Shown: one piece after another, positions 53,445-62,673 of the stretch
Layout of the letters: each line of letters opens with the position of its first letter
Numbering within the stretch: the stretch's first letter is position 1
Assembly: GCA_963769765.1 (NCBI GenBank)
Contig: CAVYNA010000002.1
Coordinates: 62,001-126,000 of the forward strand
DNA: 64,000 nucleotides
DNA from: Bog-756 sp963769765
Lineage (GTDB): Bacteria > Actinomycetota > Acidimicrobiia > Acidimicrobiales > RAAP-2
Reading direction: 5' to 3'
Translations under genes and position numbers: made by a program
The notes under the pieces: generated by a model
Databases searched by the model: none
What the model was told of the DNA's origin: nothing
The model's input: the letters and a program-made list of their open reading frames with translations, nothing else

Positions 53445-54797
53445 ATGGCCGACCTGGTGTCCCGTCCCCTGGTGATGGGGATCCTCAACGTGACACCCGA
53501 CTCCTTCTTCGATGGAGGCGAGTGGTTCGAGAAGGCACGGGCCATCACGAGAGGGCATGAAATGGTCGACGAAGGTGCCGACATCGTCGATGTCGGAGGC
53601 GAGTCGACCAGGCCCGGTGCGGACGAGGTGGTCCTCGACGAGGAGCTCGCGCGGGTGGTCCCGGTGGTCGAGGCGCTGGCCGGCCGGGTCAGGGTGTCGA
53701 TCGACACCACCAAGGCGGAGGTCGCGGAGGCCGCGATCGCGGCCGGCGCCACCCTGGTCAACGACGTCTCCGCCAGCCTCTGGGAGGTGGCGGCCCGGCA
53801 CGGTGCAGGGTGGGTCGCCATGCACCGCAGGGGGAACCCGAAGACCATGCAGCGCGATCCGGAGTACGACGACGTGGTGGCCGAGGTCACTGCCATGCTG
53901 CTCGAACGGGCCGGCCGGGCCCGCGACGCCGGCGTGGGAGAGGTCTGGATCGATCCGGGCATCGGGTTCGGAAAGACGGTCGGCCACAACCTCGCACTGC
54001 TCGCCTCGCTCGACGTGTTGGTGGGGACGGGGTACCCGGTGCTGGTGGGCACCAGCCGGAAGAACTTCCTCGGGACGATCGCCCCCGCGGCGAACGGGCA
54101 GTCCGCGCCGGTCGGGGAACGGCTCGCCGCCTCGATCGCGACCGCGACCTGGGCCATGGAACGTGGTGCCGGGATGGTCCGGGTCCACGACGTGGCGGCG
54201 ACCGTGCAGGCGGCGTCGATGGTCGGCGCCGGGCGCGGGCGGGGACCGGGCATGAAGGGCAAGTGGGCCGCGGGCATCCCGCCACGGAACTTCACCTGGG
54301 TGATCAAGGACCGGCTCGCGATGAGCGAGCGGCCCGGAGGGTTCGCGCCCAATCACCGCAAGGTGCGACGCCAGGAGGAGATCATCTGGCTGCAGGCGCA
54401 GGGCTTCACCCACGTGCTCTCCCTGCTGCCCTCGTCGCACAACCTCCAGGCCTACGAGGATCGCGCGATGCCGTGCGTGCACCTGCCGCTGCCAGGTGCC
54501 GGCGACGTGCGCCCGCAGCTCGGTGACCTCTACCGGGAGGTCCACACGAGGCTGACCGCGGGCGACCGCGTGCTCATCCACCAAGAAGAGCTGGGCGACC
54601 GGGTCGCCGGGGTCGTGGCCGGCTACCTCCTCTGGTCCGAGCGCCTCCCGACCGGACCGCAGGCGATCACCGTGCTCGAGCATCTGACCGGGCACGGCAT
54701 GGGTCCGAGCGGGCGGGAGCTCGTCGCCTTCTCCGCGCAGCTCGGACCGGTCACCCTCCTGCGAGGACCGGCCGGCTCCGCACCACGGACCGGCTAG
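53445..54797 (+). CDS. folP: Dihydropteroate synthase fused to a phosphatase-like domain without catalytic Cys
   Basis: Residues 1-268 are a complete DHPS with G-I-L-N-V-T-P-D-S-F, G-G-E-S-T-R-P-G and the S-R-K motif near 204. Residues 280-430 resemble a dual-specificity phosphatase: W-V-I-K-D-R-L-A-M-S-E-R-P-G-G at the start and, at 379-386, H-Q-E-E-L-G-D-R followed by V-A-G-V-V-A-G-Y-L. This keeps the HCx5R spacing but has Gln380 in place of Cys, so the domain should be inactive. At 450 residues the protein is about 170 longer than normal FolP. Confidence 0.88.
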   Translation: MADLVSRPLVMGILNVTPDSFFDGGEWFEKARAITRGHEMVDEGADIVDVGGESTRPGADEVVLDEELARVVPVVEALAGRVRVSIDTTKAEVAEAAIAAGATLVNDVSASLWEVAARHGAGWVAMHRRGNPKTMQRDPEYDDVVAEVTAMLLERAGRARDAGVGEVWIDPGIGFGKTVGHNLALLASLDVLVGTGYPVLVGTSRKNFLGTIAPAANGQSAPVGERLAASIATATWAMERGAGMVRVHDVAATVQAASMVGAGRGRGPGMKGKWAAGIPPRNFTWVIKDRLAMSERPGGFAPNHRKVRRQEEIIWLQAQGFTHVLSLLPSSHNLQAYEDRAMPCVHLPLPGAGDVRPQLGDLYREVHTRLTAGDRVLIHQEELGDRVAGVVAGYLLWSERLPTGPQAITVLEHLTGHGMGPSGRELVAFSAQLGPVTLLRGPAGSAPRTG

Positions 54798-55192
54798 TGC
54801 AGGCGACCGGCCCGCCGGCGGGGTCGGCCGGGGACCAGATCCAGCTCAGAGGTCTCCGTGTGATCGCCACCCACGGGGTGCTCCCCGAGGAGAAGTCGAT
54901 CGCCCAACCCTTCGAGCTCGACCTCGACCTCTGGGTCGATCTCGCGCCTGCCGCCGCGTCCGACCGGCTGGCCGACACCGTCGACTACGCAGGCGTCGTC
55001 GCCGCGGCGGTCGCAGTGGTGGGATCCTCCCCGCCGGTCGAGCTGCTCGAGAGACTGGCGGGCGCGGTTGCCGACGCCACGCTCGGGTCCGACAGCCGGA
55101 TCGGCGCGGTCGGCGTGACCCTGCGGAAGCTGCAGCCGCCGCTCGATGTCGACATCGCCACGGTCGGGGTCCGCCTGGTCCGGCACCGGTGA
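54797..55192 (+). CDS. folB: Dihydroneopterin aldolase
   Basis: The 131-residue protein shows L-R-G-L-R-V-I-A-T-H-G-V-L-P-E-E with the catalytic Glu and the C-terminal K-L-Q-P-P motif. It cleaves dihydroneopterin to hydroxymethyl-dihydropterin. GTG shares one base with the folP stop; the end overlaps folK. Confidence 0.92.
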   Translation: MQATGPPAGSAGDQIQLRGLRVIATHGVLPEEKSIAQPFELDLDLWVDLAPAAASDRLADTVDYAGVVAAAVAVVGSSPPVELLERLAGAVADATLGSDSRIGAVGVTLRKLQPPLDVDIATVGVRLVRHR

Positions 55193-55689
55193 CCACGCCG
55201 GCGCCGGATTCCCCCAGCGTGCGGGCGTTCCTCGGCCTCGGCTCCAACCTCGGCGACCGGCGCGCCCACCTGCGGCGCGCCGTCGACCAGCTCCGTGCGG
55301 GAAGCGCCGCGCCGGTGATGGCGGTCTCGAAGGTGTACGAGACCGAGCCCGTCGGCGGCCCCGACGACCAGGGCCCGTACCTCAACCTCGTCGTCCAGCT
55401 CGCCATCCCCTCCGGGACCGACCCGTTCCGCCTGCTCGAGCAGTGCCGCCGGTTGGAGGCCGCAGCCGGGAGGGTCCGCACGGTCCGGTGGGGCCCGCGG
55501 ACCCTCGACGCTGACGTGCTCTGGATCGACGGGGTCGAGCTCGACGCTCCGGAGCTCACCGTGCCGCACCCCCGCTGGCGCGAGAGGCGATTCGTGCTCG
55601 CCCCGCTGGCGGAGCTCGCCCCGGACCTTGCCGACGACGCTGCCGTCGCCGCCGCTGGTGGTGAGATCAAGGACGTGGGTACACTGTGA
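55189..55689 (+). CDS. folK: Hydroxymethyldihydropterin pyrophosphokinase
   Basis: G-L-G-S-N-L-G-D-R near the start and R-W-G-P-R-T-L-D-A-D at about 103-112 are HPPK signatures. It makes the substrate of FolP. GTG overlaps folB by 4 bp. Confidence 0.94.
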   Translation: MTTPAPDSPSVRAFLGLGSNLGDRRAHLRRAVDQLRAGSAAPVMAVSKVYETEPVGGPDDQGPYLNLVVQLAIPSGTDPFRLLEQCRRLEAAAGRVRTVRWGPRTLDADVLWIDGVELDAPELTVPHPRWRERRFVLAPLAELAPDLADDAAVAAAGGEIKDVGTL

Positions 55690-55755
55690 GCGGCAACCGC
55701 CAGATTCTCTGACGCGAACGGCACCCGCTGGGGCTGGAACGTCGAAAGGGGTCTT

Positions 55756-56580
55756 GTGACCACATTCCGCGTACTCGGTCCGGGAAGAGCCGGCCGGTCG
55801 CTGCACACCGCGTTGCTCGACACCGAGGGGTACCGCTCGCTGGGTCTGTGGGGACGTGACCACCCGCCGGCCGACGCGGCCCACGGCGTCGACGTCGTGA
55901 TCATCGCCACGCCCGACGACGTGGTCGCGGACGTCGCTGCGGCGGTCAGCCCGGTCGAGACCACGGCGGTCGTCCACCTCTCGGGCTCGCTCGGGCTCGA
56001 CGTGCTCGGTGGGCATCCGCGCCGCGGCTCGCTCCATCCGCTGGTCCCGCTCCCCGACGAGGGCATCGGTTCGGCCAGGCTGCGGTCGGGCGTCACCTTC
56101 GCCGTCGCCGGCGATCCGATCACGAGCGCGATGGCCGCCGCGCTGGGCGGCCGACCCGTCGTCGTCGCCGACGCAGACCGCCGGACGTACCACGCCGCCG
56201 CCGCCATCGCCGCAAACCACCTCGTCGCGTTGCTCGGACAGGTCGAGCGCGTGGCGGCCGTGGCCGGGCTCCCGCTCGATGCGTTCGCGGGACTGGTCCG
56301 GGCGGCCACCGACGACGCCTTCGCCCTGGGCCCCCGGCGGGCGCTCACCGGTCCGGCGGCCCGGGGCGACTGGGCCACCCTCGAACTGCACCGTCGGGCG
56401 CTTGCCGCGATGCCCGGGCACCGGAGCGAGCTGGCGGCCTACGACGCCATGGTCGGCCTGGCCCGGCGGATGGCGATGGACCCGGTCGAGGGTGCCGAGC
56501 CGGAGCCCGTCGAGGGTGCCGAGCCGGAACCCGCGCGGACCGCGACCCAGGTTGCGTTCGGAACCGAGCAGGTGGCATGA
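55756..56580 (+). CDS. Rossmann-fold/DUF2520 protein, probable PanG-type ketopantoate reductase
   Basis: GTG has AAGGGG upstream. The N-terminal NAD(P)-binding fold (G-P-G-R-A-G) is followed by a helical DUF2520 domain. Proteins of this build placed before panC include PanG, the alternative ketopantoate reductase. No panE is in the window, and panC follows by ATGA overlap, which supports that role. The C-terminal tail holds a 24-bp duplication (from about 56487) coding G-A-E-P-E-P twice. Confidence 0.75.
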   Translation: MTTFRVLGPGRAGRSLHTALLDTEGYRSLGLWGRDHPPADAAHGVDVVIIATPDDVVADVAAAVSPVETTAVVHLSGSLGLDVLGGHPRRGSLHPLVPLPDEGIGSARLRSGVTFAVAGDPITSAMAAALGGRPVVVADADRRTYHAAAAIAANHLVALLGQVERVAAVAGLPLDAFAGLVRAATDDAFALGPRRALTGPAARGDWATLELHRRALAAMPGHRSELAAYDAMVGLARRMAMDPVEGAEPEPVEGAEPEPARTATQVAFGTEQVA

Positions 56581-57500
56581 GCGTGGCACTCACCGCACCC
56601 TCCCGAGCCCGGACCGCGCGCGCGGACGTCGCGATCGTGACCTCCCGGGCCGCGCTCGCCGGTGCCTTCGACGCGGCACGATCGGCCGGCCGGAGCGTCG
56701 GGCTCGTCCCCACGATGGGAGCGCTCCACGCGGGCCACCGCTCCCTCATCGACCGGGCGGTCGCCGAGTGCGACCTGGTTGCGGTCACCAACTTCGTCAA
56801 CCCCACCCAGTTCGGCGATGCGTCCGATCTCGCCGAATACCCGCGCACCCTCGAGGCGGATCTCGAGGTTGCGGCACGCGCCGGTGCGGACCTCATGTTC
56901 GTGCCCTCGGTCGAGGAGATGTATCCGGGTTGGCCGGCGTCGAAGGGGACCGCATTGGTGGCGCCTGCTCCGAGCAGGCGGTGGGAGGGCGCCTCGCGTC
57001 CGGGCCACTTCGACGGGGTCGTGACGGTCGTGGCGAAGTTGCTCGCGCCGGCCGGCCGGTGCCGTGCCTACTTCGGCGAAAAGGACTACCAGCAGCTCGT
57101 CGTCGTGCAGCACCTCGTCTCTGACCTGGGGCTGCCGGTCGAGATCGTCGGGTGCCCGATCGTGCGCGAGCCGGACGGGCTCGCCCTGTCCAGCCGGAAC
57201 GTGCGCCTCGCCCCTTCGGAGCGGACGGCGGCGCCGGTGCTGCAGCGAGCGCTCGTCGCCGGCGCGACGGCGATGGCGGCCGGGGAGCATCGGACGGCGC
57301 ACGTGGAGGCGGCGATGGCAGCGGCGGCCTGCGACGCGCCGGAGGTGGCGCTCGACTACGCGGTCGCAGTCGACGCCCAGGACCTCGAGCCCGCGGTCAC
57401 CTGCGCGCCGGGACGACCACTCCGGCTGTTGATCGCAGCGACGGTCGGTCCGGTCCGTCTCATCGACAACCTCGATCCGCGTCCCCTCCCCGGGCCGTGA
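56577..57500 (+). CDS. panC: Pantoate-beta-alanine ligase
   Basis: P-T-M-G-A-L-H-A-G-H-R-S-L and later F-G-E-K-D-Y-Q-Q are the ATP-binding HIGH-like and KMSKS-like regions. The 307-residue enzyme joins pantoate and beta-alanine. The ATG overlaps the DUF2520 gene stop. Confidence 0.95.
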   Translation: MSVALTAPSRARTARADVAIVTSRAALAGAFDAARSAGRSVGLVPTMGALHAGHRSLIDRAVAECDLVAVTNFVNPTQFGDASDLAEYPRTLEADLEVAARAGADLMFVPSVEEMYPGWPASKGTALVAPAPSRRWEGASRPGHFDGVVTVVAKLLAPAGRCRAYFGEKDYQQLVVVQHLVSDLGLPVEIVGCPIVREPDGLALSSRNVRLAPSERTAAPVLQRALVAGATAMAAGEHRTAHVEAAMAAAACDAPEVALDYAVAVDAQDLEPAVTCAPGRPLRLLIAATVGPVRLIDNLDPRPLPGP

Positions 57501-57570
57501 CAGTGGTTCGCCGTCGCGCGATGGACCCCGTGACCGAATTCCCGGGCGCATCGCAGCGCGTCCCTGCTCG

Positions 57571-59307
57571 GTGAGCGCGGACTCCGCCCCCGGCGAGCTC
57601 GACGTCCTCGTCCTCGGGAGCGGCGTGGCGGGCCTCACCGCCGCGGTGCGGCTCTCGGCGCCGCCGGCCATCTCGGGCGCCGGAGGCGTGCACGGCCTGC
57701 GGGTGGGCGTCCTGACCAAGGGCGAGCTCTCCCAGTCGGCGACCCGATGGGCCCAGGGGGGCGTGGCCGCCGTCCTGGACGGCGACGAGGACTCGACCGA
57801 CCTGCACCTGGCCGACACGCTCGCCGCAGGGGCCGGTCTGTGCGACCCGGCCGCGGTCAGGGTGCTCGTCGATGAGGGACCGTCGCGGGTCAACGAGCTC
57901 ATCGCGCTCGGAGCCGTCTTCGACCGTCAGCCCGGGGGGGCCCTCGCGCTCTCCCGCGAAGGCGGCCACACCATGGCGCGGGTCGTGCACGCTGGAGGGG
58001 CGGCAACCGGTGCGGAGGTCGAGCGCGCGCTGGTCGACGCGACGCGCGCGTCGGCGACCGCGGTGCTCGAGGGGTGGTTCGCGCTCGACCTCGTGGTCGA
58101 CCACGGGCGGTGCCGGGGGGTGCGTGCACTCGATCCAGCGGGTCGCGTGGTCGAAGTACGGGCGAACCACACCGTGCTCGCGACCGGTGGCGCCGGGCAG
58201 CTCTTCGAAGTCACGACCAATCCCGAAGAGGCGACCGGCGACGGTCTGGCGATGGCGCTCCGTGCGGGTGTCGCGGTGGCCGACATCGAGTTCATGCAGT
58301 TCCATCCGACCGCACTCCACCATCCGGCGATGCCCCGCCCCCTGTTGTCGGAGGCGCTGCGCGGACACGGCGCACTGCTGCGTGACGCCCGCGGCGACCG
58401 GTTCGTCGACGAGCTCGCCGCGAGGGACGTCGTGAGCCGTGCCATGGCCGCGCGCATGGCCGCGCAACAGGTGGCGAACCTCTGGCTCGACGCGACCGGT
58501 CTCGACGATTTCGATGTCCGCTTCCCGACGATCGCCGAGTCGCTCCGGTCGATCGGGCTCGATCCCGCGATCGACTGGCTGCCGATCGCCCCGGCGGCGC
58601 ACTACCTCTCCGGTGGTGTCGTGACCGACCTGTGGGGCGCCACCGCGCTGGCCGGACTGTGGGCGGCCGGCGAGGTCGCGTGCACCGGCGTGCACGGAGC
58701 GAACCGGCTCGCGTCGAACTCCCTCCTCGAGGGGATGGTCTTCGGCGCCCGCCTCGCCGAGCGCGTCGTCGCGGGCGTCGACGGACCCGAGCCGACCGGC
58801 GTCATGGCCGCCGTGCTGGGAGGGGGCGCGTCGGGCGCCGCAGCTGGCGACGGGCCCCGCCCGCTCTCCGTGGTCGCGCAGAACGGGTCCGACGGAGCTG
58901 GGCGCGCGGGCGGGCTCGAGCCAGAGGAGCTCCACGCGTGCCGCGACCGCCTCCAGCGCGCGTTGACCCAGGGCGCGGGCGTCGTTCGGAGCGCCGCGTC
59001 GCTCGACCGTGCGGGCGCAGTGCTCGCCGACGTCGCCGAGACGGTCGGTCGATCCGGTGGGCGCGTCGAAGGCGAGCTCGTGAACCTGGTCACTGCGGGC
59101 ACCGCTCTGCTCGCCTCGGCCCGCCTCCGTTGCGAGACGCGCGGCGCCCACGTGCGCAGCGATCACCCGGAGACCCTCGAGGCATGGCGGTGCCGGATCG
59201 TCCACGCGGCCGGCGAGGTGCGCACCTGCGGGCTGGGGAGCGACGCGCCGTCCGAGACGTGGGGGGGCACAGGCCTCGACCGCGCGCTCGACGGTGCGCA
59301 TCGATGA
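57571..59307 (+). CDS. nadB: L-aspartate oxidase
   Basis: The FAD-binding G-S-G-V-A-G-L motif near residue 16, the substrate motif H-G-A-N-R-L-A-S-N-S and the helical C-terminal domain define NadB, which makes iminoaspartate for quinolinate. No nadA is in the window, although nadC follows. The C-terminal domain is preceded by a Gly/Ala-rich insert (about 410-450). Confidence 0.92.
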   Translation: MSADSAPGELDVLVLGSGVAGLTAAVRLSAPPAISGAGGVHGLRVGVLTKGELSQSATRWAQGGVAAVLDGDEDSTDLHLADTLAAGAGLCDPAAVRVLVDEGPSRVNELIALGAVFDRQPGGALALSREGGHTMARVVHAGGAATGAEVERALVDATRASATAVLEGWFALDLVVDHGRCRGVRALDPAGRVVEVRANHTVLATGGAGQLFEVTTNPEEATGDGLAMALRAGVAVADIEFMQFHPTALHHPAMPRPLLSEALRGHGALLRDARGDRFVDELAARDVVSRAMAARMAAQQVANLWLDATGLDDFDVRFPTIAESLRSIGLDPAIDWLPIAPAAHYLSGGVVTDLWGATALAGLWAAGEVACTGVHGANRLASNSLLEGMVFGARLAERVVAGVDGPEPTGVMAAVLGGGASGAAAGDGPRPLSVVAQNGSDGAGRAGGLEPEELHACRDRLQRALTQGAGVVRSAASLDRAGAVLADVAETVGRSGGRVEGELVNLVTAGTALLASARLRCETRGAHVRSDHPETLEAWRCRIVHAAGEVRTCGLGSDAPSETWGGTGLDRALDGAHR

Positions 59308-60251
59308 GCAACCTGCCCGATGGGCCCGGTCACGAGGACGCGCGCCCGAGCGTGCTGCCGCCCCGGGCGGCGGTCGTCGACGCGGTCGCGCGGGCGCTGG
59401 CCGAGGACGTCCTGCCGCTCGGTGACCTCACGGCCGCTCTAGTGCCGAGCGGGACGGTCGCGACTGTTGCCGTGGTCAGCCGCGCGAGCGGGGTGATCGC
59501 CGGGACGGACTGTGCGCTCGAGACCTTCCGCCAGGTCGATCCCTCGCTCGACGCCTGCTGGGAGCGCGGGGACGGGTCGCCGGTCTCGCTCGGTGACCTC
59601 GTCGCGACGGTGCGCGGACCCCTGGCCTCGCTGCTGACCGCGGAGCGGACGGCTCTCAACTTCCTCGGCCACCTCTCGGGCGTCGCATCGCTGACCCGTC
59701 GCTATGTCACCGCAGTGGCCGCCGGCAACCCTGCGACGCGGGTGCTCGACACCCGCAAGACCACGCCGGGTCTGCGGGCGCTCGAGAAGGCGGCGGTGCG
59801 CGCGGGCGGCGGGCACAACCACCGCGGGAGCCTCTCGGAGGGGATCCTGGTCAAGGACAACCATCTCGCGGGGCTCTCGATTGCCGAGGCCGTGGGGCGG
59901 GCCAGGCAGGCGTGGCCCGGTCGCACCGTCGAGGTCGAGTGCGACCACGAGGACCAGGTGACCGAGGCGATCGCAGCCGGTGCGACGGTGATCATGCTCG
60001 ACAACATGTCGCCGGACCGGGTCGAGGCATGCGTCCGACGGATCCGGAGCGATGCCCGTCGGATCCTCGTGGAGGTCTCCGGCGGCGTTGACCTCGAAAC
60101 GGCGCCACTGCTCGCGGCAGCCGGAGCGGACCTCTTGTCGGTGGGAGCGCTCACCCACTCCGCTCCGGTACTCGACCTCGGGTTCGACCTCCGCGTCGAA
60201 GACGGGGCCCCGGATCGTGCACGACCACTGCACGCCGACGAGAAAGGCTGA
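59304..60251 (+). CDS. nadC: Nicotinate-nucleotide pyrophosphorylase (quinolinate phosphoribosyltransferase)
   Basis: The family motifs E-R-T-A-L-N-F-L-G-H-L-S-G, D-T-R-K-T-T-P-G-L-R and K-D-N-H are present. It converts quinolinate to nicotinate mononucleotide. The ATG overlaps nadB (ATGA), and coaX starts 2 bp after the stop. Confidence 0.95.
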   Translation: MSNLPDGPGHEDARPSVLPPRAAVVDAVARALAEDVLPLGDLTAALVPSGTVATVAVVSRASGVIAGTDCALETFRQVDPSLDACWERGDGSPVSLGDLVATVRGPLASLLTAERTALNFLGHLSGVASLTRRYVTAVAAGNPATRVLDTRKTTPGLRALEKAAVRAGGGHNHRGSLSEGILVKDNHLAGLSIAEAVGRARQAWPGRTVEVECDHEDQVTEAIAAGATVIMLDNMSPDRVEACVRRIRSDARRILVEVSGGVDLETAPLLAAAGADLLSVGALTHSAPVLDLGFDLRVEDGAPDRARPLHADEKG

Positions 60252-60253
60252 TC

Positions 60254-61084
60254 ATGCTGCTCGCGATCGATGTCGGGAACACCGAGACGGTGGTCGGGCT
60301 GTTCGCCGATGGTGCGGGCGACCTGGCCGAGGCCACCGGCCCCCGGGACGGCACCGAACCGTCAGGGCTCGCCCACCACTGGAGGCTGTCGACGGTCGCC
60401 GAGCGGACGGCCGACGAGCAGGCGCTGCTGCTGACCCAACTGCTCGACCTCGACGGCCTCGACATCGACGGAGCGGTGACCGGCATCGCCGTCACCTCCT
60501 CGGTACCGCTGGTCACGGCGAACCTGCGCCAGATGGTCGCCCGGTGGTTCGACGTGCCGTCGGTGGTGCTGGAGCCGGGGGTGAAGAGCGGGATGCCGAT
60601 CCTCTACGACAATCCGAAGGAGGTGGGTGCGGACCGCATCGCCAACGCGGTGGGTGCGTACGACCTGTTCGGTGGTCCGTGCGTCGTGGTCGACCTCGGT
60701 ACCGCGACCACCTTCGACGCGATCTCCGCGGCCGGCGAGTACCTCGGTGGTGCGATCACGCCCGGAGTGGCGATCAGCCTCGACGCGCTCTTCGCTCATG
60801 CCGCCGCACTCCGTCGGGTCGAGCTGGTCGAGCCGCGCAGCGTGATCGGCAAGTCGACGGTGGAGTCGATCCAGTCGGGGGCGCTCTACGGGTTCGCCGG
60901 CCAGGTGGACGGTCTCTGCCGGCGGTTCGCGGCCGTCATGGGGGAGTGCACCGTCATCGCGACCGGTGGCCTCTCCGAGCTCATCTCGCCCTACTCGGAC
61001 GAGATCGAGTACGTCGAGCCGTGGCTCACGCTGCACGGGCTGCGCATCATCTTCGAGCGCAACGCCGCGAGCATCGGTGCGTGA
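60254..61084 (+). CDS. coaX: Type III pantothenate kinase
   Basis: The ASKHA-fold enzyme opens L-L-A-I-D-V-G-N-T-E-T and has D-L-G-T-A-T-T-F-D in the second half. It phosphorylates pantothenate, the product of PanC, tying NAD and CoA synthesis in one operon. AAAGG lies 6 nt before the ATG. Confidence 0.94.
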   Translation: MLLAIDVGNTETVVGLFADGAGDLAEATGPRDGTEPSGLAHHWRLSTVAERTADEQALLLTQLLDLDGLDIDGAVTGIAVTSSVPLVTANLRQMVARWFDVPSVVLEPGVKSGMPILYDNPKEVGADRIANAVGAYDLFGGPCVVVDLGTATTFDAISAAGEYLGGAITPGVAISLDALFAHAAALRRVELVEPRSVIGKSTVESIQSGALYGFAGQVDGLCRRFAAVMGECTVIATGGLSELISPYSDEIEYVEPWLTLHGLRIIFERNAASIGA

Positions 61085-61099
61085 ACGGGCGCAGCGGGC

Positions 61100-61822
61100 T
61101 CAGCTCGTCGCGCCCGGTTCCGGCGGCGCCCCTGCCGGCGGGTCCGACGGACGATCGACGTGCTGGCGACCGGGGTCGAGAACGGCCCGCAGCGCATCGA
61201 ACATCACGTCCTTCGCCCGCTCCTCGCTGAGCCACTGATCCTCCTTCAAGAGGACGTACGACTCGAACGAGGCGATCACGTCGGCGGCGGCGATGGCGGC
61301 ACCGGCACGCTCCTCGCCGGTCGCTTCGACCTCGGGGGCGAACAGCTCGAGCAGCTGCAGCCGGAAGAACGACCGGTTGCGGGCGAGCTCCGCAGCGAGC
61401 ACCGGTTGGAACGGTGCGCGGAGCCTGACCACCCGTTGCGAGGTCTCCAGCGAATCGAAGAGGCGGAAGCGCTGGTCGACGAGGGCCCGAATGCGCGCAT
61501 CCAGCGGGTCGCCCGGCGCGGCGTCGACGGGCAGCATCGGATCCGCCCGGGCCTGCTGACGGCGGAGCGCGGCCAGAGCGAGATCGTCGACGTCGGCGAA
61601 GTAGCGGAAGAGCGAGCGCGGCGAGAGGCCCGCACGGTCCGCGATCTCGTCGGTGCTGGGGCGGAGGTTGCCCTGCGCGTAGAGATCGAGCAGGGCCTCG
61701 ACCACCGCTTCGCGGTTGTGGGCCCGACGGCGTCGCCGGCCGTCGGTCTCGACCGCGGCATGCCCGTCGGACCGGTCCTCCGGCTCCCGTGCGCTGATCT
61801 CGGACGTCCCTGAAGTCGTCAT
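61100..61822 (-). CDS. TetR/AcrR-family regulator
   Basis: The ATG at 61822 is chosen because GAGG lies just upstream and the domain begins near residue 30. The HTH shows A-D-R-A-G-L-S-P-R-S-L-F-R-Y-F. The C-terminal ligand domain is poorly conserved. It converges on coaX, ending 15 bp away, and diverges from the small secreted genes, which are possible targets. Confidence 0.85.
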   Translation of the reverse strand: MTTSGTSEISAREPEDRSDGHAAVETDGRRRRRAHNREAVVEALLDLYAQGNLRPSTDEIADRAGLSPRSLFRYFADVDDLALAALRRQQARADPMLPVDAAPGDPLDARIRALVDQRFRLFDSLETSQRVVRLRAPFQPVLAAELARNRSFFRLQLLELFAPEVEATGEERAGAAIAAADVIASFESYVLLKEDQWLSEERAKDVMFDALRAVLDPGRQHVDRPSDPPAGAPPEPGATS

Positions 61823-62120
61823 CACCCTCAGTTTCGGTCGCATCCGTGCGGTGTCCGACCTCGGTCTCGCACCGTCCGGCTCGATGGGATGGCGGCGTCC
61901 GGTGATCGGAAAGCCCGCCGGTGATCGACCAGATCGTACCCCGGAGGTCGCAGGATCGTGTCGGCCCGGGTGCAACCGCGGGTGCACGCGGGACATCCGC
62001 TTGGCAGGTCGTGGCGCCTTCATCAACTCCTCACATCGGGCTCATCGCCGCCACATCCCGTCGTGGGATACCTGAGGTGGCCCCGGAGCGACCGGTGGTC
62101 GAAGGAGGTCGTCAACCCAC

Positions 62121-62516
62121 ATGTCACCAAACGTCCCCGTCGTGGGCAAGGTGCTCGCAGGTGCCGCAATCGTCGGCGTGCTCTCGCTGGGTGGCGCCGG
62201 CTTCGCCGGCGCAGCCGCTCCATCCACCCCGGCCGCTCCCGGCGTGACCGCTCCCAGCAGCCATTCGGGAATCAACTGCGCACGGGCCGATCGGGTCCTC
62301 GCCCGTATCGGCAAGGCCGAGTCCCGAATCGCCGCCGGCCTGCCCAGGCTCACCGCGGCGGAAGCGGCGGCCAAGCAGGCCGGCAACACCAAGCGGGCGG
62401 ACCGCCTGCAACGGGTCATCACCCGCCTCGAGGGCTCGACGTTCAAGAGTCACCTGACCAAGGTGTCCCAGCGCATCGAGGCCACCTGCCACGTGAGCGC
62501 CCCGACCGCCGGGTAG
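62121..62516 (+). CDS. Small secreted helical protein, first of a paralogous pair
   Basis: A GGAGG site lies 11 nt upstream. The 131-residue protein has a signal peptide with an A-G-A-A site, then a short Pro/Ala linker and a helical domain framed by two cysteines (near 53 and 123), including R-I-A-A-G-L-P-(R/K)-L-T-A. The next gene is a clear paralogue. I do not recognise the family. Confidence 0.7.
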   Translation: MSPNVPVVGKVLAGAAIVGVLSLGGAGFAGAAAPSTPAAPGVTAPSSHSGINCARADRVLARIGKAESRIAAGLPRLTAAEAAAKQAGNTKRADRLQRVITRLEGSTFKSHLTKVSQRIEATCHVSAPTAG

Positions 62517-62673
62517 CCGGCTCCGCCGGGGCCCCGACCAGGGGTCCCGGCAGGTGCGCGTCGCGACCAGCGATCCCGAACAGGTTCTCGCTACATTCAA
62601 CTCGTCGAGGGGCCGATAGTCGACAGGTGGCCGGTGCCGGGCGCGCCGGCGGCCGAAGGGGGGTGACGCGACC

